A stretch of 5,825 nt of DNA from an uncultured Sphingomonadales bacterium (GCA_903868655.1 CAIPWG010000326.1:1-5825); one strand, 5' to 3'. Counted from the stretch's first letter, positions 1 through 5,825 are shown. Notes: a model not told the origin generated them from the letters alone. Program-made: numbers and translations.

Positions 1-173
1 GCCGTCTCTCGGCGCGTGCATCTGCGACGGTATACCCGGGGTTTGATGGTATTCGCGACGTTCCCGGTGTTGTGCGCTATGTTTTTCAACATTTTGGACT
101 TGTGCTGGGCTTGTGGTGTGTATCACATTCATCGCGACAGCGTTGCCGGGACTGTGGCGCTGGGGGGTCTTGC
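1..173. other. Upstream non-coding region of the S9 peptidase gene
   Basis: I see no supportable gene here. The peptidase frame is open back to an ATG at 72, but the 34 extra residues this adds are rich in Cys, Arg and His and place a signal peptide in the interior, so they look untranslated. A short overlapping frame from 16 to 210 is hydrophobic in places but has no recognisable domain and runs into the peptidase gene. No convincing sigma-70 promoter was found: a TTGGAC at 94-99 has no good -10 at 16-18 bases. The promoter of gene 1 probably lies here or further upstream. Confidence 0.5.
162..167 (+). promoter_or_regulatory. G-rich Shine-Dalgarno-like site for the S9 peptidase
   Basis: A run of six G lies six bases before the ATG at 174. 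It is not a textbook AGGAGG, but its spacing fits a ribosome binding site. With the signal peptide that follows, it favours the start at 174 over the upstream in-frame ATG at 72. Confidence 0.45.
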
Positions 174-2177
174 ATGGTCAGAACAGGGTTTGTGGGTTGC
201 GGTTGTCTGATAACCGCTGTGGCCATGGGATTGGCCTGTCAGGCTGGGTTTGCCATGGCGGCAGAGACGCCTGCGGCGCAAGCCGCCGCACCCGCTACGG
301 CGGCACCCGCAATCCCCGCGCGTATTTCCACGACTGATTTTTCGACCCAGCCGCTTTTGCGACACCCGGTGCTGTCACCCGACGGCTTGCACATGGCTGC
401 GCGCTTTTCGATCAAGGGGGTCGAAAAACTCGCAATTGCCGACCTGACCGGCAAGACGCAGACGAAGATTCTGGGCATTGGAAAAAAACACGACTTGGTC
501 CGTTATTTTTGGGCTGGCAACCACACATTGCTGGTCAGTATCGGCATGACTGTGCTGTGGTTTGATGACGAGGCGTATTCCACAAGACTGATCGCGTTTG
601 ATACCGATACCGGCAAGGATCATGTGCTCGACCACCAGATCGCCGGGATAAAAGGCGACGATGTCTTGTGGGTCGATCCCGAGGGCAAGACTTTGCTGAT
701 GGCGTTTCAGGATTCGGTTTACGATTATCCCGAAGTCTGGACGATGGACATTGCCAACAACCGGGCAAAGCGCGTTACCAACGGTTATGACGGGATCTGG
801 GACTGGTACGCCGACAGCAGCGGCGTGGTGCGCTATGGCTTTGGCTATATGGACGCGCACAACTGGAAGATGGTCTATCGCAGCAATGCTGCCGACAAGT
901 TCAAGGTTGTGCTCAAAGGCAACGATGACAAGGACGACGACTCAGCCATCGACAATGTCGTGCGTCTGACCAATGGCAGCGACACCGGCTATATGCTGGC
1001 GCGCGGAGCCGACAATCCGTTCTGGGCGATCTATGAATATGATTTCATCCAGCACAAACGTGGCAAACTGGTTTACGCCGCGCAAGGAAGCGACATCGAT
1101 TCCGCCGACTCCAGCGAAGACGGCCAGCGGTTGATAGTGGCGCAATACACCGATGATCGTAACCGCGTGCACTGGTTCGATGAAAAACTCGCCAAGGTTC
1201 AGGCCGATCTCGACAAAGCCGTGGGGGGCGACCGACAAGCCCGGGTGGTGGCACATAGCCGCGATTATGAAATCCTTGTGGTCAGCCTCAGCAGCGCGAC
1301 CGATCCGGGATCGTATTACCTCTACCAGCAGGCCGAAGGCGCGATGCACCGCTTCGCCAAAACCAACGAGCACCTGAACCCCGAACAACTCGCGCCGGTC
1401 AAATATGTGCATTACAAGGCGCGCGACGGTCAGGAATTGGCGGCGTATCTGACTATGCCGGTGGGGCGACCCGCCAAGCATCTGCCGCTGATCATTTTGC
1501 CGCATGGTGGCCCGTTCGGAGTGCGCGACGAAGGCGGCTTTGACGAGGAAGTGCAATTTTTTGCCAACCGCGGTTATGTCGTGCTGCAACCGCAGTTTCG
1601 AGGTTCGGGCAGTTTTGGCAAAGTTTTCGAAGATGCCGCCGAAGGCCAATGGGGCCGCGCCATGCAGGACGATCTTGACGACGGGATGGACTGGCTGGCC
1701 GGGCAGGGCGTGGTGGATGCCAAGCGGGTCTGCGTCATCGGCAGTTCGTACGGTGGCTATGCCGCGCTTTGGGCCGCGACCCGCAACCCTGAGCGATATC
1801 GCTGTGCGGCCAGTTTTGCCGGTATCAGCGATGTGCCCAAATGGCTGAAATATTCGGGTCGGTTTGACGGATCAAAGCACCGCGAAAACTGGCGTGCGCG
1901 GTTGCAGGGCGACAAGACCTTTGATCTGAAAACCGTATCACCGCTGTATACCATCGACCGTTTGAAAGTGCCGGTGCTGATCGTCCACGGCGAAGCCGAT
2001 ACGCGTGTGCCCCTTAAACAGAGCAAGCTGTACGATGATGCACTGACGGCGGCGGGCAAAGTGCACGAATTTTACAGCATTCCTGGCGAAGGCCATGGTT
2101 TTACCACTGCCGCCAACGAACAGGTGTGGCTGGACAAGCTCGATGCCTTTTTAACGAAATACAACCCGGCAGAATAA
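174..2177 (+). CDS. Secreted S9-family serine peptidase (prolyl oligopeptidase / acylaminoacyl peptidase type)
   Basis: The product is 667 residues from the chosen start. Family members cleave short peptides, often after proline or from the N-terminus. Residues 1-29 look like a Sec signal peptide: Arg at 3, a hydrophobic core, and an Ala-Met-Ala cleavage site before Ala-Glu. Residues about 45-400 match the low-conservation beta-propeller of the family. An alpha/beta-hydrolase domain runs from about 411 to the end. It holds the HGGP oxyanion motif (444-447), the nucleophile Ser525 in GSSYGGY, Asp609 in HGEADTRVP and His641 in GEGHGF, so the triad is complete and the enzyme should be active. 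An in-frame ATG at 72 would bury the signal peptide, so 174 is preferred; Met18 (225) is less likely. The signal peptide has three Cys, but none sits in a proper lipobox. The location is probably periplasmic. The exact specificity (dipeptidyl, oligo or acyl peptidase) cannot be read from the sequence. The next gene starts 111 bases downstream. Confidence 0.93.
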   Translation: MVRTGFVGCGCLITAVAMGLACQAGFAMAAETPAAQAAAPATAAPAIPARISTTDFSTQPLLRHPVLSPDGLHMAARFSIKGVEKLAIADLTGKTQTKILGIGKKHDLVRYFWAGNHTLLVSIGMTVLWFDDEAYSTRLIAFDTDTGKDHVLDHQIAGIKGDDVLWVDPEGKTLLMAFQDSVYDYPEVWTMDIANNRAKRVTNGYDGIWDWYADSSGVVRYGFGYMDAHNWKMVYRSNAADKFKVVLKGNDDKDDDSAIDNVVRLTNGSDTGYMLARGADNPFWAIYEYDFIQHKRGKLVYAAQGSDIDSADSSEDGQRLIVAQYTDDRNRVHWFDEKLAKVQADLDKAVGGDRQARVVAHSRDYEILVVSLSSATDPGSYYLYQQAEGAMHRFAKTNEHLNPEQLAPVKYVHYKARDGQELAAYLTMPVGRPAKHLPLIILPHGGPFGVRDEGGFDEEVQFFANRGYVVLQPQFRGSGSFGKVFEDAAEGQWGRAMQDDLDDGMDWLAGQGVVDAKRVCVIGSSYGGYAALWAATRNPERYRCAASFAGISDVPKWLKYSGRFDGSKHRENWRARLQGDKTFDLKTVSPLYTIDRLKVPVLIVHGEADTRVPLKQSKLYDDALTAAGKVHEFYSIPGEGHGFTTAANEQVWLDKLDAFLTKYNPAE

Positions 2178-2209
2178 GTTGGGTAAACTCAACTGCGCTG
2201 TACACGACT

Positions 2210-2218
2210 TGATATAAG
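2210..2218 (+). promoter_or_regulatory. Candidate extended -10 promoter for the 2289-4279 gene pair
   Basis: TG, one base, then TATAAG (2213-2218) makes an extended -10 element with five of six consensus bases in the hexamer. No good -35 is seen at 16-18 bases upstream, as expected for extended -10 promoters. Transcription would start near 2225, giving a leader of about 64 bases before the GTG at 2289. It lies 33 bases after the stop of the peptidase gene, so the downstream pair may be transcribed on its own. This is motif evidence only. Confidence 0.4.
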
Positions 2219-2288
2219 CGACGAAGGGCTCGACCGGATGCCCAGGTTTCTGCCAAGGTACGCATGGGCAGGTTGATCGGGATTCGGT

Positions 2289-3017
2289 GTGAGCAAACAG
2301 GACAAGAAGGCACGTCGTACGGCCTTGCGCGCGTTTTTGACCGGTATTCCCGGATCACTGGATCGGGTGACTGTGTCATTCGGGCGTTTGGTGGTGCTGG
2401 CCGCGATTGCAGTGGCGGCCATGGTGCTGCATCTGATGTTTGGCCGTGGCGGACCGCCCATGCCGCCACTGCCGGGTAGTGCCGGCAACAATCCCGCAGG
2501 CGCGTTGTATGTGCGCGATCTGGGGCGGCTGCCCGACGGGCGGCACACGTTCGATCTGGTCTATGCACTGGTCTTGCGTAACGATACTGCGCGCCCGTTT
2601 GTGCTGGATAGCCTGTTCTCGCGGCTTGCAGTGGGCGATGTCACCCGATCGGGCGATGTGCTCGATATGAACGAGGTCAGCGATCCGGAAACGGGAACCA
2701 TGCAAAATGTGCCAGCCCCGGCATTGGTCTGGCACCGCGTGGCCGATACCGCGCAACACAATGGGATGCACTACCCACCTGGCGAATGGCGCAAGCTGTC
2801 TGCGCATTATCGGATAAATGCCCGGCCCGAACAATTGGCCGATATGGCGATCTCCTATGATCTGCGGCCCGAACCGCATGGTCTGGAGGGCTGGTTCGCT
2901 CATCCCCCTTTGCGGTTTTCCTATCATGAAGAGGTGCAACTGGGCGCGGTACTGCGTGCGCACTGTGCGCTGGGCGTAAAAGTGCAGAATGCGGAGCCAA
3001 CTTCGCCATGCGGATGA
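2289..3017 (+). CDS. Single-pass membrane protein of unknown function with a periplasmic domain
   Basis: I do not recognise the family. The 242-residue product begins with GTG, preceded by CGGGA (2278-2282) at six-base spacing. The N-terminus is strongly basic (Lys and Arg at 3-14). One hydrophobic segment at about 34-51 fits a signal anchor, followed by a Gly/Pro-rich linker (52-66). The remainder, about 67-242, is soluble and looks beta-rich (for example the VYALVLRND stretch), so it should face the periplasm. The only two Cys are at 226 and 241, close to the C-terminus, and could form a disulfide there. No catalytic motif is seen. The gene overlaps the amidohydrolase gene by 10 bases, with TGA and ATG sharing bases, so the two are very likely cotranscribed and translationally coupled. 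A role as anchor, chaperone or accessory factor for that enzyme is possible but unproven. An antisense frame of similar length (3128-2376) looks spurious. Confidence 0.82.
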   Translation: MSKQDKKARRTALRAFLTGIPGSLDRVTVSFGRLVVLAAIAVAAMVLHLMFGRGGPPMPPLPGSAGNNPAGALYVRDLGRLPDGRHTFDLVYALVLRNDTARPFVLDSLFSRLAVGDVTRSGDVLDMNEVSDPETGTMQNVPAPALVWHRVADTAQHNGMHYPPGEWRKLSAHYRINARPEQLADMAISYDLRPEPHGLEGWFAHPPLRFSYHEEVQLGAVLRAHCALGVKVQNAEPTSPCG

Positions 3018-4279
3018 TGATCGCCGCAGCGCTTGCGCTGGCTTTGAGCGGGGCGGCACACGCCGAAACGGTCTATGTGCGCGCGGGCCATCTGGTCGAC
3101 CCTGAAAGCGGGACAGTCGCAACCGCACGCGTGTTGCGGATCGAACAAGGCCGCATTTCGGCCATCCTCCCCGATGGGGCTATGCCAGCCGGCGCGACCG
3201 TCATCGATTGGTCGCGTTATACCGTGCTGCCCGGTCTGATCGACATGCATGTTCACCTGGCCGACAACGATGAAACGAGCAATCCGGCCGAGCCGCTGCT
3301 GCATTCGGCGATGGAAATTGCCTATGTCGGAGCGCGCAATGCGCGCACCACGCTATACGCGGGGTTTACCTCGGTTCACGATGTTGGCTGTTATCGCGCG
3401 TTTGGTGATGTCGAATTGCGCAATGCGATCAATCGCGGCGATGTGATCGGCCCGCGCATGGCCGCGGTTGGCGCCTATATCACCGCGCCCGGCGGCGGCG
3501 GTGAAGTGACCGGTGTGGCGCCCGATGTGCGCGTGCCCGACGACATGCGCGTGGGCGTGGTCACCAATCCGAACGAGGTCACGCAAAAGGTCAATTATCT
3601 GTTCCAGCATGGTGCGGATTCGATCAAGCTGATTGCCACGGGTGCGGTCTTTGCAATCGGTACCGTGGCCGGGCAGCAGGAATTGACCGAGGATGAGATG
3701 CACGCTGCGGTCGTGGTGGCACAAGCACGTGGTTCATGGGTTACCGCGCATGCCCACGGCGCAGCAGGGATCAAGGCAGCGATCCGTGCCGGCGTGCGCG
3801 CCATCGAACACGCCAGTCTGATCGATGACGAGGGCATTGCCATGGCCAGAGCGCGCGGGGTGTTCCTCGACATGGATATCTACAATGGCGACTGGACCGA
3901 CGAAGTCGGCCGCCGTGATCACTATCCCGATGATTACATGCGTAAAAATACCGAAACTACGCTTGCGCAGCGGCAGGGCTTTCAAAAAGCGGTCAAGGCC
4001 GGGGTCAAGCTGTCGTTCGGCACAGATGCCGGGGTCTACCCGCACGGCCTGAATGCGCGCCAGTTCAAATATATGGTCCAATGGGGCATGACCCCGATGC
4101 AGGCAATCCAGGCCGCGACCGTGGTGTCGGCGGACATGCTTGGTTGGGGCAAGGACGTCGGTGCGCTGTCACCCGGCCATTATGCCGACATGATCGCAGT
4201 CGATGGCGATCCGATCCGGGATGTGACTGTGCTGGAACACGTGGTGCATGTGATCAAGGGTGGCGAACTGGTGAAGTAA
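3008..4279 (+). CDS. Exported metal-dependent amidohydrolase, prolidase / imidazolonepropionase-like (COG1228 type)
   Basis: The product has 423 residues. Residues 1-19 form a Sec signal peptide ending Ala-His-Ala before Glu-Thr, so the mature enzyme is periplasmic. The ligand set of a binuclear amidohydrolase is complete: His81 and His83 in DMHVHL, Lys207 in SIKLIATG (carboxylated in relatives), His248 in TAHAHG, His268 in IEHAS, and Asp340 in FGTDAG. Characterised exported members of this group hydrolyse Xaa-Pro or Xaa-Arg/Lys dipeptides, so dipeptidase activity is the best guess. Other amide or ring substrates cannot be excluded. In-frame ATGs lie at 3008, 3014 and 3017. GGAG at 2993-2996 is best spaced for 3008, while 3014 forms an ATGA stop/start overlap with the preceding gene. 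The choice changes only two or three residues before the signal core. The gene is coupled to the membrane protein upstream and ends at a hairpin. Confidence 0.93.
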   Translation: MRMMIAAALALALSGAAHAETVYVRAGHLVDPESGTVATARVLRIEQGRISAILPDGAMPAGATVIDWSRYTVLPGLIDMHVHLADNDETSNPAEPLLHSAMEIAYVGARNARTTLYAGFTSVHDVGCYRAFGDVELRNAINRGDVIGPRMAAVGAYITAPGGGGEVTGVAPDVRVPDDMRVGVVTNPNEVTQKVNYLFQHGADSIKLIATGAVFAIGTVAGQQELTEDEMHAAVVVAQARGSWVTAHAHGAAGIKAAIRAGVRAIEHASLIDDEGIAMARARGVFLDMDIYNGDWTDEVGRRDHYPDDYMRKNTETTLAQRQGFQKAVKAGVKLSFGTDAGVYPHGLNARQFKYMVQWGMTPMQAIQAATVVSADMLGWGKDVGALSPGHYADMIAVDGDPIRDVTVLEHVVHVIKGGELVK

Positions 4280-4319
4280 CCTGTCTGGCCCGACCCCGTC
4301 AGGGGAAAGGCCAGACAGG
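4280..4319. terminator. Bidirectional stem-loop between convergent genes
   Basis: A perfect 11-bp inverted repeat (CCTGTCTGGCC at 4280-4290, GGCCAGACAGG at 4309-4319) begins on the base after the amidohydrolase stop. It contains a second, nested 4-bp stem (CCCC 4294-4297, GGGG 4302-4305) with a four-base GTCA loop. It lies 10 bases beyond the stop of the convergent dienelactone hydrolase gene. Neither strand has a clear T-run after the stem, so it is not a classical intrinsic terminator. It could still stop transcription in both directions or protect the 3' ends of both mRNAs. Confidence 0.75.
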
Positions 4320-4329
4320 CAGAGGCTGT

Positions 4330-5226
4330 TCAGAGGTTGGCTTTGAACAGGGCCAGCATACGGCTCCACGCCTTTTCCGCCTGCACTTCGTCATAAATCG
4401 GGGCGTCGATCGTGCACCAGCCGTGCTGTGCCGGATAGACTTCGATTTCCGCAGGGCGGCCGGCCGCAGCGGCTGCGGCTTTCAAAGCGGTTTTGTCGCC
4501 GGGCGCGCCGGCGTCGTCATTCTGCGCAATGGCGAACAGGAATGCGGCATTGGTCTTGGCCAGCAAGGCGTCCGGGCTATCGGCCCCTGCTTTCGGGTCT
4601 ACCAGGCCGCCGCCGCGGAACGAGGCCCCGGCGCCAACGCGGGCAGGCACGGCGGCGGCGGTACGCACGGTATAGCCTCCGGTCATGCAATAACCGCTGG
4701 TGCCGATCCGGCGCGCGGTATCAACTTCGGCCTGCTTGTCGAGCCAGGCCACATAGGCGCTGGCATCGCGTATGGTTCCTGCTGGAGTCAGCGCTGAAAT
4801 CAGCGGCTTGAGCTTGGCCTGCCCTTCGGGTGTGCGCCAGGCCATCAGCGAATCGAGCACTGGCGCCTTTGCGCCGCGGTAGTAATGATTGACCGCCAGG
4901 ACTGCATAACCGGCACCTGCCAAGCGCGTGGCCATCGTCTTGTAAGCGTCGCGCAAGCCCGCGATATCGGGCCACATGATGATTGCGGGATGTTTGCCCG
5001 TGGTCGGCGCCACAAACCACGCATCGGTTACCCCATCGGGTGTGGCGATCGACACGACGCGCCCTGATACCGCCAGCGCGGGGGTCTGGTCGGCCACTTT
5101 GGCAATGCAGCCGGGAATGGTGGCGAGTGTCGCAGCACCGGCGCCCATGACCGCAAAGCGGCGGCGGTTGACCGACAGATTGGCAAGATAGGCGGCGTTG
5201 TCGGCTTCGGTCAGATCATCGCACAT
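4330..5226 (-). CDS. Tat-exported dienelactone hydrolase family protein
   Basis: The product is 298 residues, an alpha/beta hydrolase of the dienelactone hydrolase family (COG0412 type). Such enzymes open lactone or ester bonds. Classical members are cytosolic and act in chloroaromatic breakdown. The triad is visible: Cys180 in GTSGYCMTGG, Asp237 or Asp238 in AQNDDAG, and His268 in PAQHGWC. The N-terminus carries a twin-arginine signal: NRRRF at 20-24 and a hydrophobic stretch up to about 37. It ends in Ile-Pro-Gly-Cys (Cys40), which resembles a lipobox, so the protein may be a Tat-exported lipoprotein. The frame is open to an ATG at 5310, but the ATG at 5226 has GGAG ten bases upstream and leaves room for the promoter at 5259-5286, so 5226 is chosen. 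The gene is convergent with the amidohydrolase and divergent from the PQQ dehydrogenase. The natural substrate is unknown. Confidence 0.9.
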   Translation of the reverse strand: MCDDLTEADNAAYLANLSVNRRRFAVMGAGAATLATIPGCIAKVADQTPALAVSGRVVSIATPDGVTDAWFVAPTTGKHPAIIMWPDIAGLRDAYKTMATRLAGAGYAVLAVNHYYRGAKAPVLDSLMAWRTPEGQAKLKPLISALTPAGTIRDASAYVAWLDKQAEVDTARRIGTSGYCMTGGYTVRTAAAVPARVGAGASFRGGGLVDPKAGADSPDALLAKTNAAFLFAIAQNDDAGAPGDKTALKAAAAAAGRPAEIEVYPAQHGWCTIDAPIYDEVQAEKAWSRMLALFKANL

Positions 5227-5236
5227 GGTTGGGGGT

Positions 5237-5240
5237 CTCC
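5237..5240 (-). promoter_or_regulatory. Shine-Dalgarno site of the dienelactone hydrolase gene
   Basis: On the minus strand this reads GGAG, with ten bases between it and the ATG at 5226. It supports that start over the in-frame ATG at 5310. Confidence 0.6.
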
Positions 5241-5258
5241 AAGAGCTTCGCAGTGGAC

Positions 5259-5286
5259 AGAATAGACGTCCTGCGCTGCGTGGCAA
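5259..5286 (-). promoter_or_regulatory. Candidate sigma-70 promoter for the dienelactone hydrolase gene
   Basis: On the minus strand, TTGCCA (5286-5281, five of six -35 consensus bases) and TATTCT (5264-5259, four of six -10 bases) are separated by 16 bases. Transcription would begin near 5252, giving a leader of about 25 bases that holds the GGAG site. This fits the ATG at 5226, because the alternative ATG at 5310 would lie upstream of the transcript start. It is a motif match only. Confidence 0.5.
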
Positions 5287-5371
5287 TTGGCGCCAAAGGT
5301 CATTTTCCATGGGCTTGCCCGCATCGGCACTTGCTCAAGCGGGTGCGTGCGTTTAATCAATCCCTTAACAT

Positions 5372-5395
5372 GCGCGACGGGATAAACCCGCGCGC
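5372..5395. repeat. GC-rich stem-loop in the divergent intergenic region
   Basis: GCGCG (5372-5376) plus CGGG (5378-5381) pair with CCCGCGCGC (5387-5395). This gives nine base pairs with a single bulged A (5377) and an ATAAA loop. No T-run follows, so it is not an obvious terminator. It lies 67 bases before the PQQ dehydrogenase start and could be in that gene's mRNA leader or be a protein binding site. Confidence 0.5.
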
Positions 5396-5403
5396 CACAC
5401 GCA

Positions 5404-5422
5404 TGACAGGTGTCACCGTGAC
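5404..5422. promoter_or_regulatory. Overlapping dyads, possible operator for the PQQ dehydrogenase gene
   Basis: Two perfect dyads overlap here: TGACA-GG-TGTCA (5404-5415) and GTCAC-C-GTGAC (5412-5422). Together they place three TGAC half-sites in alternating orientation 20 bases upstream of the Shine-Dalgarno site. This looks like a regulator binding site, but short dyads occur by chance in GC-rich DNA and no regulator gene is in the window. Confidence 0.35.
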
Positions 5423-5441
5423 CGGGCCCAACCCCGGCGCG

Positions 5442-5451
5442 AAAGGAGAGG
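5442..5451 (+). promoter_or_regulatory. Shine-Dalgarno site of the PQQ dehydrogenase gene
   Basis: AAAGGAGAGG is a strong ribosome binding sequence ending 11 bases before the ATG at 5463. An in-frame TGA at 5454-5456 lies between them, so no earlier start is possible in this frame within the leader. Confidence 0.65.
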
Positions 5452-5462
5452 TCTGAACAGCC

Positions 5463-5825
5463 ATGACGGGCAATTTGCGCAAAAAATCCGCTTTGGGCGC
5501 GCGTCTGCGTGCTGGTGTTGCCGTTGCATGCGGCGTTGCTTTGGCCGCGATGCAATTGGGCGGCAGTGCGGCGATTGCGGCCGGCGGCGTGACCGCGGCC
5601 GATATCGCAGCCAGCCCGGCGGGGGAATGGCTCAGCTATGGCCGCGATTATGGCGAACAGCGCTTTTCCCCGCTCAATACGATCAATACGGGCAACGTGG
5701 CGCAAATGGGGCTGGCGTGGTCAGCCGATCTGGATACCGCGCGCGGTCAGGAAGACACGCCGCTGCTCCATGATGGCGTGCTGTATGTTTCCACGGCGTG
5801 GTCTATGGTCAAAGCTTATGATGCA
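5463..5825 (+). CDS. PQQ-dependent alcohol dehydrogenase, N-terminal part (cut by the window end)
   Basis: The first 121 residues are present and no stop is reached. Residues 1 to about 39 form a signal peptide: basic residues at 6-16, a hydrophobic core at 17-32, then an Ala-rich cleavage region near Ala-Ile-Ala. The mature part opens with EWLSYGRDYGEQRFSPL (55-71), the start of the eight-bladed propeller of PQQ alcohol dehydrogenases. It continues to GQEDTPLLHDGVLYVSTAWS (95-114), where Glu97 matches the conserved Glu that contacts PQQ in this family. Such enzymes oxidise alcohols in the periplasm with PQQ and calcium or a lanthanide. The vicinal Cys pair, the metal ligands and any C-terminal haem c domain lie beyond the window, so the metal and the methanol/ethanol/quinohaemoprotein subtype cannot be decided. 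A strong ribosome site precedes the start. The gene is divergent from the dienelactone hydrolase gene. Confidence 0.92.
   Translation, partial: MTGNLRKKSALGARLRAGVAVACGVALAAMQLGGSAAIAAGGVTAADIAASPAGEWLSYGRDYGEQRFSPLNTINTGNVAQMGLAWSADLDTARGQEDTPLLHDGVLYVSTAWSMVKAYDA

Noticed and set aside
94..126. TTGGAC with a downstream TGTATC or TATCAC as a promoter for the S9 peptidase
   Set aside because: Spacers of 19 and 21 bases and poor -10 matches.
228..239. Lipobox ending at Cys22 of the S9 peptidase signal peptide
   Set aside because: The preceding residues are Gly-Leu-Ala, which lack the Leu/Val/Ile needed at -3. A normal Ala-Met-Ala cleavage site follows.
942..1649. A 235-residue open frame on the minus strand inside the S9 peptidase gene
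   Set aside because: It lies wholly opposite a gene with clear family motifs. Long antisense frames are common in GC-rich DNA.
2376..3128. A 250-residue open frame on the minus strand opposite the membrane protein gene
   Set aside because: Its product is rich in Arg, His and Gln with no domain, and it runs into the amidohydrolase gene. The plus-strand frame has a basic N-terminus, a membrane segment and a coupled overlap with its neighbour.
4081..4797. A 238-residue plus-strand frame overlapping the amidohydrolase end and the dienelactone hydrolase gene
   Set aside because: Its Gly/Arg/Cys-rich product has no domain, and it crosses the inverted repeat and two well-supported genes.
5331..5357. 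TTGCTC and TTTAAT as a sigma-70 promoter for the PQQ dehydrogenase
   Set aside because: The -10 is good (five of six) but the spacer is only 15 bases and the -35 matches three of six, so it is too weak to list.
5229..5456. A 75-residue plus-strand frame ending just before the PQQ dehydrogenase start
   Set aside because: No ribosome site or recognisable domain, and it covers the candidate promoter, hairpin and dyads.
5211..5705. A 164-residue minus-strand frame across the divergent intergenic region
   Set aside because: It overlaps the start of the PQQ dehydrogenase and the promoter region. Its product shows no recognisable domain or export signal.

Overview
The window looks like chromosomal DNA of a GC-rich Gram-negative bacterium, most likely an alphaproteobacterium of the Sphingomonadales type. 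This is inferred from the GC-rich third codon positions, the Sec and Tat export signals on nearly every product, and the gene families present: a COG1506-type S9 peptidase, a COG1228-type exported amidohydrolase, a Tat-exported dienelactone hydrolase and a PQQ alcohol dehydrogenase. No taxonomic marker is present, so the assignment is an inference. I see no RNA gene, insertion sequence, CRISPR array or phage gene.

Layout. Positions 1-173 hold no convincing gene and form the upstream region of gene 1. Gene 1 (174-2177, +) is a secreted prolyl-oligopeptidase-family serine peptidase with a complete catalytic triad. After a 111-base gap with a possible extended -10 promoter come two overlapping plus-strand genes. 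The first (2289-3017) is a single-pass membrane protein of unknown function. The second (3008-4279) is a periplasmic metal-dependent amidohydrolase of the prolidase/imidazolonepropionase-like group. A perfect 11-bp inverted repeat right after its stop codon separates it from the convergent gene 4 (5226-4330, -), a Tat-exported dienelactone-hydrolase-family protein. A 236-base divergent intergenic region (5227-5462) carries a good candidate promoter for gene 4 and, on the other side, a hairpin and overlapping dyads. It leads to gene 5 (from 5463, +), the N-terminal 121 residues of a PQQ-dependent alcohol dehydrogenase cut off by the window end.

How the genes may work together. All five products appear to act outside the cytoplasm or to be anchored facing the periplasm. 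The S9 peptidase and the prolidase-like amidohydrolase could release and then split short peptides, possibly proline-containing ones. The divergent pair (PQQ dehydrogenase and dienelactone hydrolase) could be an oxidation/hydrolysis pair for alcohols, lactones or esters. Both ideas rest on family knowledge plus gene order. Nothing here is a clearly new system. The least explained item is the membrane protein at 2289-3017, whose reading frame is coupled to the amidohydrolase.
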